This document shows, in pieces, positions 16,321 to 25,207 of a DNA stretch of 51,739 nt; position 1 is the stretch's first letter; each line of letters starts with the position of its first letter. Source of the stretch: Nodosilinea sp. LEGE 07088 (GTDB lineage Bacteria > Cyanobacteriota > Cyanobacteriia > Phormidesmidales > Phormidesmidaceae); contig NZ_JADEWX010000027.1 in assembly GCF_015207395.1 (NCBI RefSeq), forward strand, positions 1 through 51,739, in the 5' to 3' direction. The position numbers and the translations under genes were made by a program. The notes under the pieces are model-generated. The model searched no databases and was not told the origin of the DNA. It saw only the letters and a list, made by a program, of their open reading frames with translations.

Positions 16321-19300
16321 CCCAAAAACCTCTCTCCACCTACTTCAGCCTGAACCGCCGCTACTACCGCTCGGTCAACTTGGTGCGGGATCTCGATAAG
16401 CCGGACGCAGTGCAGGGCTATGTGCCGACGGAGGCAGCGGCAGGGGCACTGCGGCGTATATTACCTGCCTTTACCAACCTCAGCGCTCACCGCGCCTGGA
16501 CGATTACCGGAGTCTATGGCACGGGTAAGTCGGCCTTTGCCCACTACCTTACGACTTTATGCGCGGATGATCGCACTGCCGTTAAACAAGAGGCGCTGGC
16601 GATCGCCCAACAGGCCTTTGACTCAGATAGCGCAGAATACCAGGCTATCGCCGAGCATATTCCCTCGGCAGGTCTGCTGCGGGTGGTCGCTACTGGCCAG
16701 CGAGAACCCCTAAGCTGTACGGTAGCGAGGGCATTAGTTCATACCGCTCAACGATTCTGGCGTGACCAGCCTAAACCAGATTTTTGGCCCCAAATTACTG
16801 ATTGGGATGTAGAACTCAGCAGTCGGGAGCCCGACATTAGTAATCAGCAGGTGCTCTCTCTGCTCAAGGAGATAGTGCAAGCTGCGGGTGCACCGATGCT
16901 TTTGGTTGTAGATGAGCTGGGGAAGACCCTAGAATATGCCTCTCACAACCAGGGCGTCAATGATCTCTACCTGCTTCAGCAAGTCGCTGAACTAGAGCTG
17001 CCCGACAGCCAGCAGGTTTATTTTATCGGGCTGCTGCACCAGTCGTTTGCAGGCTATAGCGAGCGCTTGGCGGCGGTTGAGCAGAGCGAATGGGCCAAGG
17101 TACAGGGACGATTTGAAGATATCGCCTTTACCGAGTCACCCAGCCAGATGACCCGCCTGATTGGCCAAGCCATAGACAGCTCCCAGGCCGATCCTATCCT
17201 TTGTGCGATTCACAATGAGGCTGATGCTTGGTTTGAGGCGTTAGCTCCGGTACTGAATGAGAACGACGTTTCCAGTGAGGTGCTGGCAGCAGCCTATCCG
17301 CTTCACCCGATCGCAGCCCTGGTGCTCCCCCTTCTCTGTACCCGCTACGCCCAGAACGATCGCTCCTTATTCACGTTTTTAACCAGCGATGAACCTTACG
17401 GTCTACAGGAGTTTTTGGCCAACAACCTGGCTGAAGACGATCATGTACCGACGTTGAAGCTACATCAGCTCTACGACTACTTTGTCGAGTCGGTAACGGG
17501 GCTATCTTCTCGCATCAATCTTCAACGCTGGGTAGAGGTACAGGGGTTAATTGAAGATGCCCGCGATCGCGACCCTTTAACGCTTCAGCTCCTCAAAACT
17601 ATCGGCGTCCTCAATTTAATTACAACCACTGGGGCTCTACGGGCTACCCCAGCCCTGGTGGCTCTCGCCCTATGCGACGACCCCCGAGATAAAGCTCTGA
17701 AAAGCTGGCAGAAGGCAATTCAAGACCTCCAAAAGCGCAGTTTAGTTACTTACCGCAAGCAAATGGAAGAGCTGCGGCTCTGGCAGGGGTCAGAGTTTAA
17801 TGTGGAAGCTGCCATTTATGAGTATCTAGAACAAAATCGATCGCCCCTAGCTGAGCTGATGGCGCAGGCGTACCCCCTCAAGCCCTTGGTCGCCCAACGG
17901 CACTATTCGGCTACAGGCACTCTGCGCTATTTTGGGCAGCGCTATGGCGACAGCCGCCTTGATCTAGAGGAGCTAGATAGCTGCTCTGCCGACTACGATG
18001 GCACCATCATCTACTGGTTAGATCGAGTGCCCTTTGAGGGTGGCCAAGCCACTACCCGTGAGGGTAAACCGCTGATCGTGGTTGAAATTACCCAGCTAGA
18101 TTTACTGGCCACCCGTGCCCGCGAGCTGCAAGCTCTTCAGGTCATTTGGAAGAGTGCCCCAGAGCTAACCCAAGACGGTGTTGCTCGAAGGGAAGTCAAA
18201 CAGCGCCTAGTTGAAGCAGAACGGCTGCTAGATGACACCGTGCGGCAGACCTTTGACTGGGCAAATGGCGAAAATCGCGGCTGGGTTGAGGGGCAACAGA
18301 AGTCAATACTCAGTGCTAGGGCGTTTCAGGCCGTGCTATCTGGGGTGTGCGATCGCGCCTACCCTCAAACCCCAATTCTCGACAACGAACTTATTAACCG
18401 TCGAGTGCTCACCTCCCAAGGTTCTAAGGCCCGACGAGAACTATTGGAAGCCATGCTGGAGCGAGGCGATCAGCCTCGTCTAGGGCTGGAGGGCTATGGC
18501 CCTGAGGTAGCCGTGTACTTCTCGGTATTAGAGGCCACGGGCATCTACCGACAAGAAGAGGGGCTGTGGGGCTTTTACCCACCCAAAGAAACATCAGGAA
18601 GCTGGTCATTGTGGGATGCCATTGAATCCTTTTGCCTAAGCGCCAAGCAGCAGCAGCGTTCTCTTAGCGACCTCTACTGCCAGCTAGAGCAGCCCCCCTA
18701 CGGAGTGAAGCCTGGTATGGTGCCAGTGGTCTTTGCCGCCGTACTGCTGTATCACGTTGATGATGTGGGCTTCTATAAAGACGGCATTTTTGTGCCGGTG
18801 ATGGGGCCAGAGCATTTTGAGCTATTGGTCAAAGACCCTAGCCGTTTCTCGGTGAAGTATTTCGAGATGGTGGGTCTACGCTCTCAGGTATTCCAGGAAC
18901 TGGAGAGCATTCTAAAGTCACCCAATGCTAAAACCCCGTCAGGGGTTCGCAATGCATCGCTGCTGGTGGTGGCTAAGCCCCTGTTTAGCTTTGTGCGTAA
19001 GCTGCCTAAGTACACGTTGGCCACTCAGCGGGTAAGTAATGAGGCCCAGCAAGTGATCGCTGTGCTGCAACAGGCTCAAGAGCCGGATGAGTTGCTGTTT
19101 GTGTCGCTTCCGCAGGCCTGTGGTTTTGAGCCAATGACGACCTCGGAGGGAGATGGAACAGTCGCTAAGGCATTTCGCAAGCAGCTTGTTCAGGCTTTGC
19201 ATGAGATCCAGACGGCCTATGAGGCTCTACTGAGTTTCTGTAAGACTAGGCTCTACGAAGCGTTTGGGGTCAGACAGGAGGTGAACCTCCGGGAAGATCT

Positions 19301-19826
19301 GCAAGTGCAGGCAATGCCCATGGTCGGCAAGGTTATTGAGCCGGTGCTAAAACGCTTTATCTTCGCGGCAGTGGATGACAACGCTGCTGAACAAGAGTGG
19401 CTAGAAGCGTTAGTCATGATTGTGGCTGATAAACCCCCAAAATCATGGGCTGACGAGGATATCACTAGGTTTGAGCTGGCCCTTAGCGATTTAGTACGCC
19501 GATTTAGGAACCTTGAGGCGCTACAAAAAGAGGCCAACATACCTACCGAAGGCTTTGTGGCTAAGCGCATTACTCTGACAGAGTCGAATGGTAAAGAAAT
19601 TCGACAGATTATTTGGGTCGATAGAGAGAATGAAGACCTTATAAACAAGATGGTTGATAAAGCTCTATCTATGCCTGAAATAAAGGATAGCCCTAAGCTA
19701 CAACAGGCTTTTATCGCTAAGCTAAGCGAAAGAGTTCTGGGGATAAATGTTAAGGATTCCCGGAATGAGTTAGATGTAGCTAGGAAAGTGGGTAAGCCAA
19801 GTAAGGGGCAAGAGCTAGCGGTATGA
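16317..19826 (+). CDS. sspC: SspC-like large P-loop ATPase of phosphorothioation
   Basis: A 1,169-aa protein. Walker A is GVYGTGKS at about 65-72 and Walker B is PMLLVVDELGKTLEY near residue 200. The rest is mostly helical with no membrane segment or known nuclease motif. Size and position between DUF4007 and PP-loop genes match SspC, the ATPase thought to power or coordinate sulfur incorporation in SspABCD systems. BREX ATPases (BrxC/PglY) have similar length and P-loop, but none of the other BREX genes is present. Start and stop overlap the neighbours by 4 bp (ATGA at both ends), indicating strict co-translation. Confidence 0.8.
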   Translation: MTQKPLSTYFSLNRRYYRSVNLVRDLDKPDAVQGYVPTEAAAGALRRILPAFTNLSAHRAWTITGVYGTGKSAFAHYLTTLCADDRTAVKQEALAIAQQAFDSDSAEYQAIAEHIPSAGLLRVVATGQREPLSCTVARALVHTAQRFWRDQPKPDFWPQITDWDVELSSREPDISNQQVLSLLKEIVQAAGAPMLLVVDELGKTLEYASHNQGVNDLYLLQQVAELELPDSQQVYFIGLLHQSFAGYSERLAAVEQSEWAKVQGRFEDIAFTESPSQMTRLIGQAIDSSQADPILCAIHNEADAWFEALAPVLNENDVSSEVLAAAYPLHPIAALVLPLLCTRYAQNDRSLFTFLTSDEPYGLQEFLANNLAEDDHVPTLKLHQLYDYFVESVTGLSSRINLQRWVEVQGLIEDARDRDPLTLQLLKTIGVLNLITTTGALRATPALVALALCDDPRDKALKSWQKAIQDLQKRSLVTYRKQMEELRLWQGSEFNVEAAIYEYLEQNRSPLAELMAQAYPLKPLVAQRHYSATGTLRYFGQRYGDSRLDLEELDSCSADYDGTIIYWLDRVPFEGGQATTREGKPLIVVEITQLDLLATRARELQALQVIWKSAPELTQDGVARREVKQRLVEAERLLDDTVRQTFDWANGENRGWVEGQQKSILSARAFQAVLSGVCDRAYPQTPILDNELINRRVLTSQGSKARRELLEAMLERGDQPRLGLEGYGPEVAVYFSVLEATGIYRQEEGLWGFYPPKETSGSWSLWDAIESFCLSAKQQQRSLSDLYCQLEQPPYGVKPGMVPVVFAAVLLYHVDDVGFYKDGIFVPVMGPEHFELLVKDPSRFSVKYFEMVGLRSQVFQELESILKSPNAKTPSGVRNASLLVVAKPLFSFVRKLPKYTLATQRVSNEAQQVIAVLQQAQEPDELLFVSLPQACGFEPMTTSEGDGTVAKAFRKQLVQALHEIQTAYEALLSFCKTRLYEAFGVRQEVNLREDLQVQAMPMVGKVIEPVLKRFIFAAVDDNAAEQEWLEALVMIVADKPPKSWADEDITRFELALSDLVRRFRNLEALQKEANIPTEGFVAKRITLTESNGKEIRQIIWVDRENEDLINKMVDKALSMPEIKDSPKLQQAFIAKLSERVLGINVKDSRNELDVARKVGKPSKGQELAV

Positions 19827-20626
19827 CTAAACCTGTAAGACACATTTTGGGGCTCTCTGGAGGTAAGGACAGTACGGCCCTTGCTGTTCTCATGCGGCAA
19901 AAGCATCCAGAGTTGCAGATTGAGTATTTCTTTTGCGACACCCACAAGGAGCTACCAGAGACAGAAGAATACCTTGACCGGATTGAGGCACGCTTAGGTA
20001 TCACAATTGCTCGACTAGAGGCTGAGAGAGGATTCGACCACTGGTTAGATGTCTACGGCGGCACATTGCCTTCGCCCAAGATGCGCTGGTGTACTAAGCA
20101 AATGAAGATTCTCCCTTTGGAGAAGTTTATTGGAAATGACGAAGCAATTAGCTATATCGGCATTCGGGCAGACGAGAATCGGGATGGGTATATTTCAACT
20201 AAGCCGAACATTAAACCAGTTTTTCCTTTCAAGGAGCATGGCCTAGTTAAGGCAGATATTATTCGACTATTAGAAGAAAGTGGCATCGGAATGCCTGACT
20301 ACTATCGCTGGCGTAGCCGCTCAGGCTGCTTCTTCTGTTTCTTTCAACGCAAATATGAGTGGGTGATGCTTGCCCAGGAGCATCCAGACTTATTTGCTGA
20401 AGCAATTCGGTATGAGCAAGAACATTCTGATGGGAGGTCATACAGTTGGACAGAAGGAGAAACCTTACTAGAATTAATAGCTCGCAAAGAAGAGATAATA
20501 CTTCAGCACGAAAAAGCTATGAGTAGAGCACAATCTATCACTCCACTTCAGTCTCTATCAGAGACTTTGAGCATGGTTTTAGATGACGAGGATGAAGTCA
20601 TGCCCTGTTTGACCTGTCACCTATGA
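19823..20626 (+). CDS. sspD: SspD/DndC-like PP-loop sulfur-transfer protein
   Basis: A 267-aa member of the PAPS-reductase/ATP-pyrophosphatase family. The PP-loop SGGKDST is at 12-18, followed by FFCDTHKELPETEEYLDRI, MRWCTKQMKI and IGIRADENRDGY. Cysteines in SGCFFCFFQRKYEW and a C-terminal CLTC are candidates for an iron-sulfur cluster or persulfide carriage. In DndC/SspD this protein activates the DNA backbone with ATP and receives sulfur from the cysteine desulfurase. Its start overlaps the sspC stop by ATGA. The codons become more A/T-ending towards the 3' end, where the AT-rich module begins. Confidence 0.85.
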   Translation: MTKPVRHILGLSGGKDSTALAVLMRQKHPELQIEYFFCDTHKELPETEEYLDRIEARLGITIARLEAERGFDHWLDVYGGTLPSPKMRWCTKQMKILPLEKFIGNDEAISYIGIRADENRDGYISTKPNIKPVFPFKEHGLVKADIIRLLEESGIGMPDYYRWRSRSGCFFCFFQRKYEWVMLAQEHPDLFAEAIRYEQEHSDGRSYSWTEGETLLELIARKEEIILQHEKAMSRAQSITPLQSLSETLSMVLDDEDEVMPCLTCHL

Positions 20627-20702
20627 TAATACTAATCGCTTAAGCAAGAATCTCATGAAACCATCTTGAGAGCAGCATTTCCTTAGTTGAATGAATTAGA
20701 AG

Positions 20703-20730
20703 TTGAGACAAGAAGCTATGAACTTATATT
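20703..20730 (+). promoter_or_regulatory. Candidate sigma70-type promoter ahead of the helicase gene
   Basis: TTGAGA, a 16-bp spacer and TATATT lie in the 180-bp AT-rich gap (20627-20806) between sspD and the helicase gene. All earlier ssp genes overlap, so this gap is the first break in the operon and could let the putative effector trio be transcribed on its own. Confidence 0.35.
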
Positions 20731-20806
20731 TAAATCTTCGACTCTTAAACCACTGAAGAAAACACAATGATTATTACTGAATAGTGAAAAAGGTTGAGAT
20801 TTTTTT

Positions 20807-22417
20807 GTGGATTTTGATACTTTTCTGTCACGGGCGGATGATTTAACACTTCAGACACTTGTCGGCTCTTCTGCTGTGCGTTTGTTGCGACTATTAGATC
20901 CTAGCTTAGCCACTCCATCGAACTTAAGAGAGCTCTTGGTTCAATTGCGTTCTCGCGAAGGACTTCTGCTTGCTAAAGACAGCCGTGCTTCATTAATAGA
21001 TCTATTACGTCCAGAAGAAATTAAAATTTTAGCGGCTGTATTAGGGCAGCCAACTACTGGAGATTGTTATCAACGTCTAAAAGAAGTTTCAGTTTCTAGT
21101 AGCTCTGCTCGAGAACGTGCCTTGTTTGATTTCTTTGAGCTAACCATTCCTGAAAGAGAAGAAGATAATATATTGCCTTCTACCGAAGTTGTGCAATCAA
21201 TTTATCCTCTCTTTTCTCATCAGCGCAGAGCAGTTAGCAAAATCAAACAACTTCTTCAACAAGAACCAATGCGTGCTTTGCTTCACATGCCTACTGGTTC
21301 TGGCAAAACTCGAACTGCCATGAACATTATTGCTGAGCACTTGCGTAACAGTGAACCAACACTTGTCATATGGTTAGCTTATAGTGAGGAACTCTGTGAA
21401 CAAGCTGTAGGTGAGTTCCAAAAGGCGTGGGGCTATCTTGGCAATCGCGAAATCAATGTTTACCGCTATTGGGGAAGTCACACATTAGATCCTGAACAGA
21501 CCAAAGATGGCTTCGTAGTTGCAGGGTTGTCTAAGCTCTACAGCACGCTCAAGAAAAGTTTGAAATTTCTTGGATTGCTTGGTAGCCATTGCTCCCTTGT
21601 GGTTATGGATGAGGCTCATCAAGCTGTTGCACAAACCTATAAGCTCATACTAGATGTTTTGGTTGTTCCTTTCCCACAAACATCATTACTTGGGCTCACT
21701 GCTACGCCCGGACGAACTTGGTCAGACATTGCGGCTGATGAGGAGTTGGCAGACTTCTTTGCTCGCCGCAAAGTAACTTTAGACATTCCAGGCTATAGCA
21801 ACCCTGTAGATTACCTGGTAACAGAGGGCTATCTTGCGAGAGCAACCTATACACCTCTGCTTTACGAAAGTGGGCTTAGCATGACTCCTGCCGATCTGAA
21901 GTATGTTGAGGAAGTATTAGAACTACCGCCTAAAATTCTCAATCAGCTTGCTGAGGACGAGCAACGCAATCTCAGCATCATCAACACGGTAGAAACTTTA
22001 GCTAAACGTCACATCCGAATTTTGGTGTTCGCAATCACCGTGCAACACTCGCATCTGTTAGCTTCGGTATTACAGGCAAGGGGGCTGAATGCTTTCTCAA
22101 TCTCAGGTGAGACTCCTGCTGCCGAGCGCAATCGGCTCATTTGCTCTTACAAGGATTCCACACTAGAAAGTAAAATTCTATGTAATTACGGTGTTTTGAC
22201 CACTGGTTTTGATGCCCCTTTAACCAGTGCAGCCATCATTGCGCGTCCGACAAAGTCTCTAGTGCTCTATAGCCAAATGGTAGGCAGAGCAATTCGTGGG
22301 ATTCGTGCAGGTGGTAACGAGACTGCTGAAATTGTGACAGTAGTAGATACAGGTTTACCTGGGTTCGGGGCAGTTGCTGAAGCGTTCACAAACTGGGAAG
22401 ACGTCTGGAGAAATTAA
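20807..22417 (+). CDS. SF2 DEAD/DEAH helicase of the putative phosphorothioation effector module
   Basis: A GTG-started protein of 536 aa. Helicase motifs are visible: SHQRRAV before motif I, Walker A MPTGSGKT at 161-168, DEAH at 268-271, GLTATPGRT (motif III region), TTGFDAPL, and motif VI YSQMVGRAIRG near 490-500. The N-terminal 130 residues are unassigned and helical. The fold is a type III restriction/UvrB-like helicase without an obvious nuclease domain. With the following GHKL and PLD genes it sits where sspE usually lies, so it probably belongs to the anti-phage effector of an SspFGH-like system. I recall that module as three genes, but am not certain of the letter assignment. Base composition is clearly more AT-rich than sspB-sspC. 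Confidence 0.8.
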   Translation: MDFDTFLSRADDLTLQTLVGSSAVRLLRLLDPSLATPSNLRELLVQLRSREGLLLAKDSRASLIDLLRPEEIKILAAVLGQPTTGDCYQRLKEVSVSSSSARERALFDFFELTIPEREEDNILPSTEVVQSIYPLFSHQRRAVSKIKQLLQQEPMRALLHMPTGSGKTRTAMNIIAEHLRNSEPTLVIWLAYSEELCEQAVGEFQKAWGYLGNREINVYRYWGSHTLDPEQTKDGFVVAGLSKLYSTLKKSLKFLGLLGSHCSLVVMDEAHQAVAQTYKLILDVLVVPFPQTSLLGLTATPGRTWSDIAADEELADFFARRKVTLDIPGYSNPVDYLVTEGYLARATYTPLLYESGLSMTPADLKYVEEVLELPPKILNQLAEDEQRNLSIINTVETLAKRHIRILVFAITVQHSHLLASVLQARGLNAFSISGETPAAERNRLICSYKDSTLESKILCNYGVLTTGFDAPLTSAAIIARPTKSLVLYSQMVGRAIRGIRAGGNETAEIVTVVDTGLPGFGAVAEAFTNWEDVWRN

Positions 22418-22419
22418 CT

Positions 22420-24225
22420 ATGGCATCTAATGACTACGATATTGTGCCTGCTCATCTAGCCGTTCAGGCAATGCGTGACAATGGCTATAAGAATGCGGCT
22501 TACGCGATCGCAGAGCTTATGGATAATGCTATTCAGGCTGGTGCAACGAGTCTAGAGCTGCTTTGTGGTGAGAAAGAGCATCTAGGTGGCCAGAGAAAAC
22601 GTATGCGAATTTCCGAAATTGCGGTTTTAGATAGTGGTTCAGGAATGGATCATGACACACTTAGGCTTGCTCTTCAGTTCGGCAATGGAACTTACTTAGA
22701 TGAGGATAAGCATACAGGTATTGGACGTTTTGGAATGGGATTGCCCTGTTCATCTATTTCTCAATGTCAAAGAGTTGATGTTTGGACCTGGCAAGATGGA
22801 GTAGCAAATGCTCTACATAGTTTTCTGGATTTATCAGACATTAAAGCTCGTCAACAGACAGAAGTACCGGAACCGGTTCCTAAGGCTATTCCTGGCCTCT
22901 GGCTAGAAGTAGGGAAAAGCTTTGGAAACTCAGGCACTCTGGTTGTGTGGTCAAAAATTGATCGCTGCATGTGGAAAACTTCTAAGACTATTATTGACAA
23001 TTCAGAGTTATTAATAGGCAGGATATATCGTAGATTTGTTGAGGGGAAAAAAGTTGCCATCAGAATGATGTCTTTTGATGTCGACAAGCCGGATCAACCA
23101 TTAATAGACAAGCTGATCCAGCCTAATGATCCTGGATATTTAATGAATCAAACATCCTGTCCAGAACCATATGACGACATCCCAATGTTTGACCTTTTTG
23201 GCTCAGAGGCAAATATCGTTATTGGCTTTAGGGGACAAGAGCATACTGTTAAAATAAAGGTTTCAGTTGCTAAAGAAGAAGCACGTCAAGGTCATAATCC
23301 TGGTTCTAGGCCTTATGGGCAACATGCAAAGAAGAATATTGGGGTATCTGTAGTACGTGCAGATCGAGAACTTGAACTCGATCAGTCTTGGGTTATTCAG
23401 TATGATCCAGTAGAAAGATGGTGGGGAATAGAAGTGGATTTTCCACCTTCGCTAGATGACTTGTTTGGCGTGACGAATAACAAACAATTCGCTAGAAATT
23501 TTTCGGAGCTTGCAGATATTGATCTAGATTCTCTCACCAAAGGAAGGACGATCGTAGAAGTTAGAGAAGAGCTAGAAGATGAAGAAGATCCTAGAGCACC
23601 ACTTTTAGAGTTAGCAAATCGTATTAGCAAAAATTTGAGCGTTCTCCGTAAAGCCATCAGAGATCAAACTCAAGGGAGTAAACGTCAAGAACGCCAACGA
23701 CATGCTCCGCCAGTAGCTGAAGCCAAAGCAACTCAGGCAACAAAAAAACGCCAAGAGGAAGGGCATCAAGGGGAAACAGACAGGGATGAGACAAAGACTC
23801 CAGAAGAGCGTAAAAGAGTAATCGAAGAAATCTTAGAACAATCAGGAATTGCTAAGGAGGTTGCTAATACACTCGCTGCGACTACTGTTGATTCAGGACT
23901 GAAATACATCTTTGCAGAATCTTCTCTTGAAACATCGGCTTTTTTTACTGTCAAGCTCAAAGGCGGTTCAATTGAAATCCTTTTGAATACCAATCATCCT
24001 GCATATGGGAAATTGATTGAAGTTCTAGAGCAAGATGTAGAAGGGGTTGAAGCAGATGAGTTGAAGCAACGCCTTAAGAACTCTCTAGAGGGGTTAAAGT
24101 TGCTACTTATGTCTTGGGCTCGTTATGAAGATGAGCAGCCTGAAGGGAAACGCCGCACTCAGGCTCAAGATACACGTGCTGATTGGGGACGAGTTGCTCG
24201 CGAATTCTTAGATGGTGATGATTGA
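22420..24225 (+). CDS. GHKL (Hsp90/MORC-like) ATPase of the putative effector module
   Basis: A 601-aa protein beginning 2 bp after the helicase stop. The N-terminal GHKL/Bergerat fold shows all boxes: N box AELMDNAIQAG (Glu32, Asn36), G1 DSGSGM at 71-76 and G2 GRFGMGLP at 102-109. A transducer-like middle follows, then a highly charged Lys/Glu/Arg region at about 400-470 (KRQERQRH, KKRQEEGHQGETDRDE), probably a coiled coil or flexible linker, and an acidic C-terminal domain. Such ATPases act as ATP-gated clamps on DNA or partner proteins (MutL, MORC). Here it likely couples the helicase and the PLD nuclease. Its 3' end overlaps the PLD gene by 14 bp. Confidence 0.8.
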   Translation: MASNDYDIVPAHLAVQAMRDNGYKNAAYAIAELMDNAIQAGATSLELLCGEKEHLGGQRKRMRISEIAVLDSGSGMDHDTLRLALQFGNGTYLDEDKHTGIGRFGMGLPCSSISQCQRVDVWTWQDGVANALHSFLDLSDIKARQQTEVPEPVPKAIPGLWLEVGKSFGNSGTLVVWSKIDRCMWKTSKTIIDNSELLIGRIYRRFVEGKKVAIRMMSFDVDKPDQPLIDKLIQPNDPGYLMNQTSCPEPYDDIPMFDLFGSEANIVIGFRGQEHTVKIKVSVAKEEARQGHNPGSRPYGQHAKKNIGVSVVRADRELELDQSWVIQYDPVERWWGIEVDFPPSLDDLFGVTNNKQFARNFSELADIDLDSLTKGRTIVEVREELEDEEDPRAPLLELANRISKNLSVLRKAIRDQTQGSKRQERQRHAPPVAEAKATQATKKRQEEGHQGETDRDETKTPEERKRVIEEILEQSGIAKEVANTLAATTVDSGLKYIFAESSLETSAFFTVKLKGGSIEILLNTNHPAYGKLIEVLEQDVEGVEADELKQRLKNSLEGLKLLLMSWARYEDEQPEGKRRTQAQDTRADWGRVAREFLDGDD

Positions 24226-25195
24226 AATTGGTCATCAGTTACAGCAACTATGTAGATCGGCCAAAAAAGAGCTGTGGCTAGTAGCCCCTTTTATTAAGTT
24301 GGGCACGCTAACCCAACTTCTACAAGAAGTAGATGCCCATATCTGCATTAATTGTGTAACTCGTTGGCGACCTGAAGATGTTTTAGCTGGAGTAAGTGAT
24401 TTAACAATATGGCCATCACTGTGTGATCGGCCCAACACTTCACTTTGGTTAAGGCAAAATTTACATGCGAAATATTATCGAGCTGATTCTCAGTGTTTAG
24501 TTGGATCCGCTAACTTAACTCAAACCGCATTAGGATGGTCCCCTAGCTCAAATCTTGAGCTGTTAATTCCTGTTTTCGCTAATGACCCAGTTTTGCAAGC
24601 CTTCGAGCAAGAACTGAACCGAAATAAAACTCAGGTTGATGATGAGCTGTATGAACAAATGCAAGTAGTAGTAGAGCAACTTCAGCAAAGTCGACCTGAT
24701 GCAAATTGGATTGCTCCAGACCTACCAAGGACGCTAGCAATCCCAGAACAAGCTCTAGCAATAAAGCCTGAGACTTGGGTGCCTACGCTACGAAACCCTG
24801 AAGCCCTTTATCTTGCTTATTCAGGTCAGCAAGAGCGGCTTACATCCGCTTCACGGGAAGCAGCTCAATCTGATTTGCTACATCTATCAATTCCCCTCTC
24901 CTTAACTAAGCCTGCTTTCACTGCTTATGTCGGTTTTTTGCTTTTACAAATGCCGATTGTGCAGAGCGTTGACCAATTTGTAGAAACCCCTCAGAGATTC
25001 GGTGCTGTAACTGATTTACTTGAATCTTTACCTTGCGCGGATATCCCTGAATTCAATTCTGATCGGGTATGGCAGACATTGATGCGTTGGTTACGACACT
25101 TCCTTCCAGATCGTTACGCGCTTGCTGTGCCTAATTATTCTGAGGTGTTCTACCGTGTCAAAAAGAATTCTACTTCAGAGAACGTTATTGGGTGA
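24212..25195 (+). CDS. PLD-family nuclease-like protein of the putative effector module
   Basis: A 327-aa protein with one clear HKD motif: His85, Lys87, Asp92, then GSAN at 98-101 (LHAKYYRADSQCLVGSANLT), and the first beta-strand KKELWLVAPFIKLG. A single motif per chain implies a dimeric active site, as in bacterial PLD nucleases such as Nuc. It is the best candidate for the DNA-cutting part of the effector trio. Two starts are close: ATG at 24212, and ATG at 24218 within ATGATTGA; the second would leave an 8-bp overlap with the GHKL gene. The cysteine desulfurase follows 12 bp downstream. Confidence 0.8.
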   Translation: MVMIEIGHQLQQLCRSAKKELWLVAPFIKLGTLTQLLQEVDAHICINCVTRWRPEDVLAGVSDLTIWPSLCDRPNTSLWLRQNLHAKYYRADSQCLVGSANLTQTALGWSPSSNLELLIPVFANDPVLQAFEQELNRNKTQVDDELYEQMQVVVEQLQQSRPDANWIAPDLPRTLAIPEQALAIKPETWVPTLRNPEALYLAYSGQQERLTSASREAAQSDLLHLSIPLSLTKPAFTAYVGFLLLQMPIVQSVDQFVETPQRFGAVTDLLESLPCADIPEFNSDRVWQTLMRWLRHFLPDRYALAVPNYSEVFYRVKKNSTSENVIG

Positions 25196-25207
25196 GGAGA
25201 CAAGAAA

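Noticed and set aside
16317-19826. BrxC/PglY of a BREX system instead of SspC
   Set aside because: The length and P-loop would fit, but no BrxA/B, PglX methylase, PglZ or BrxL gene is nearby, while DUF4007 and PP-loop genes are directly coupled.
20807-25195. DISARM-type defence (helicase plus PLD)
   Set aside because: There is no DUF1998 protein or DISARM methylase, and a GHKL ATPase sits in the middle. The linkage to sspBCD and sspA gives a better explanation.
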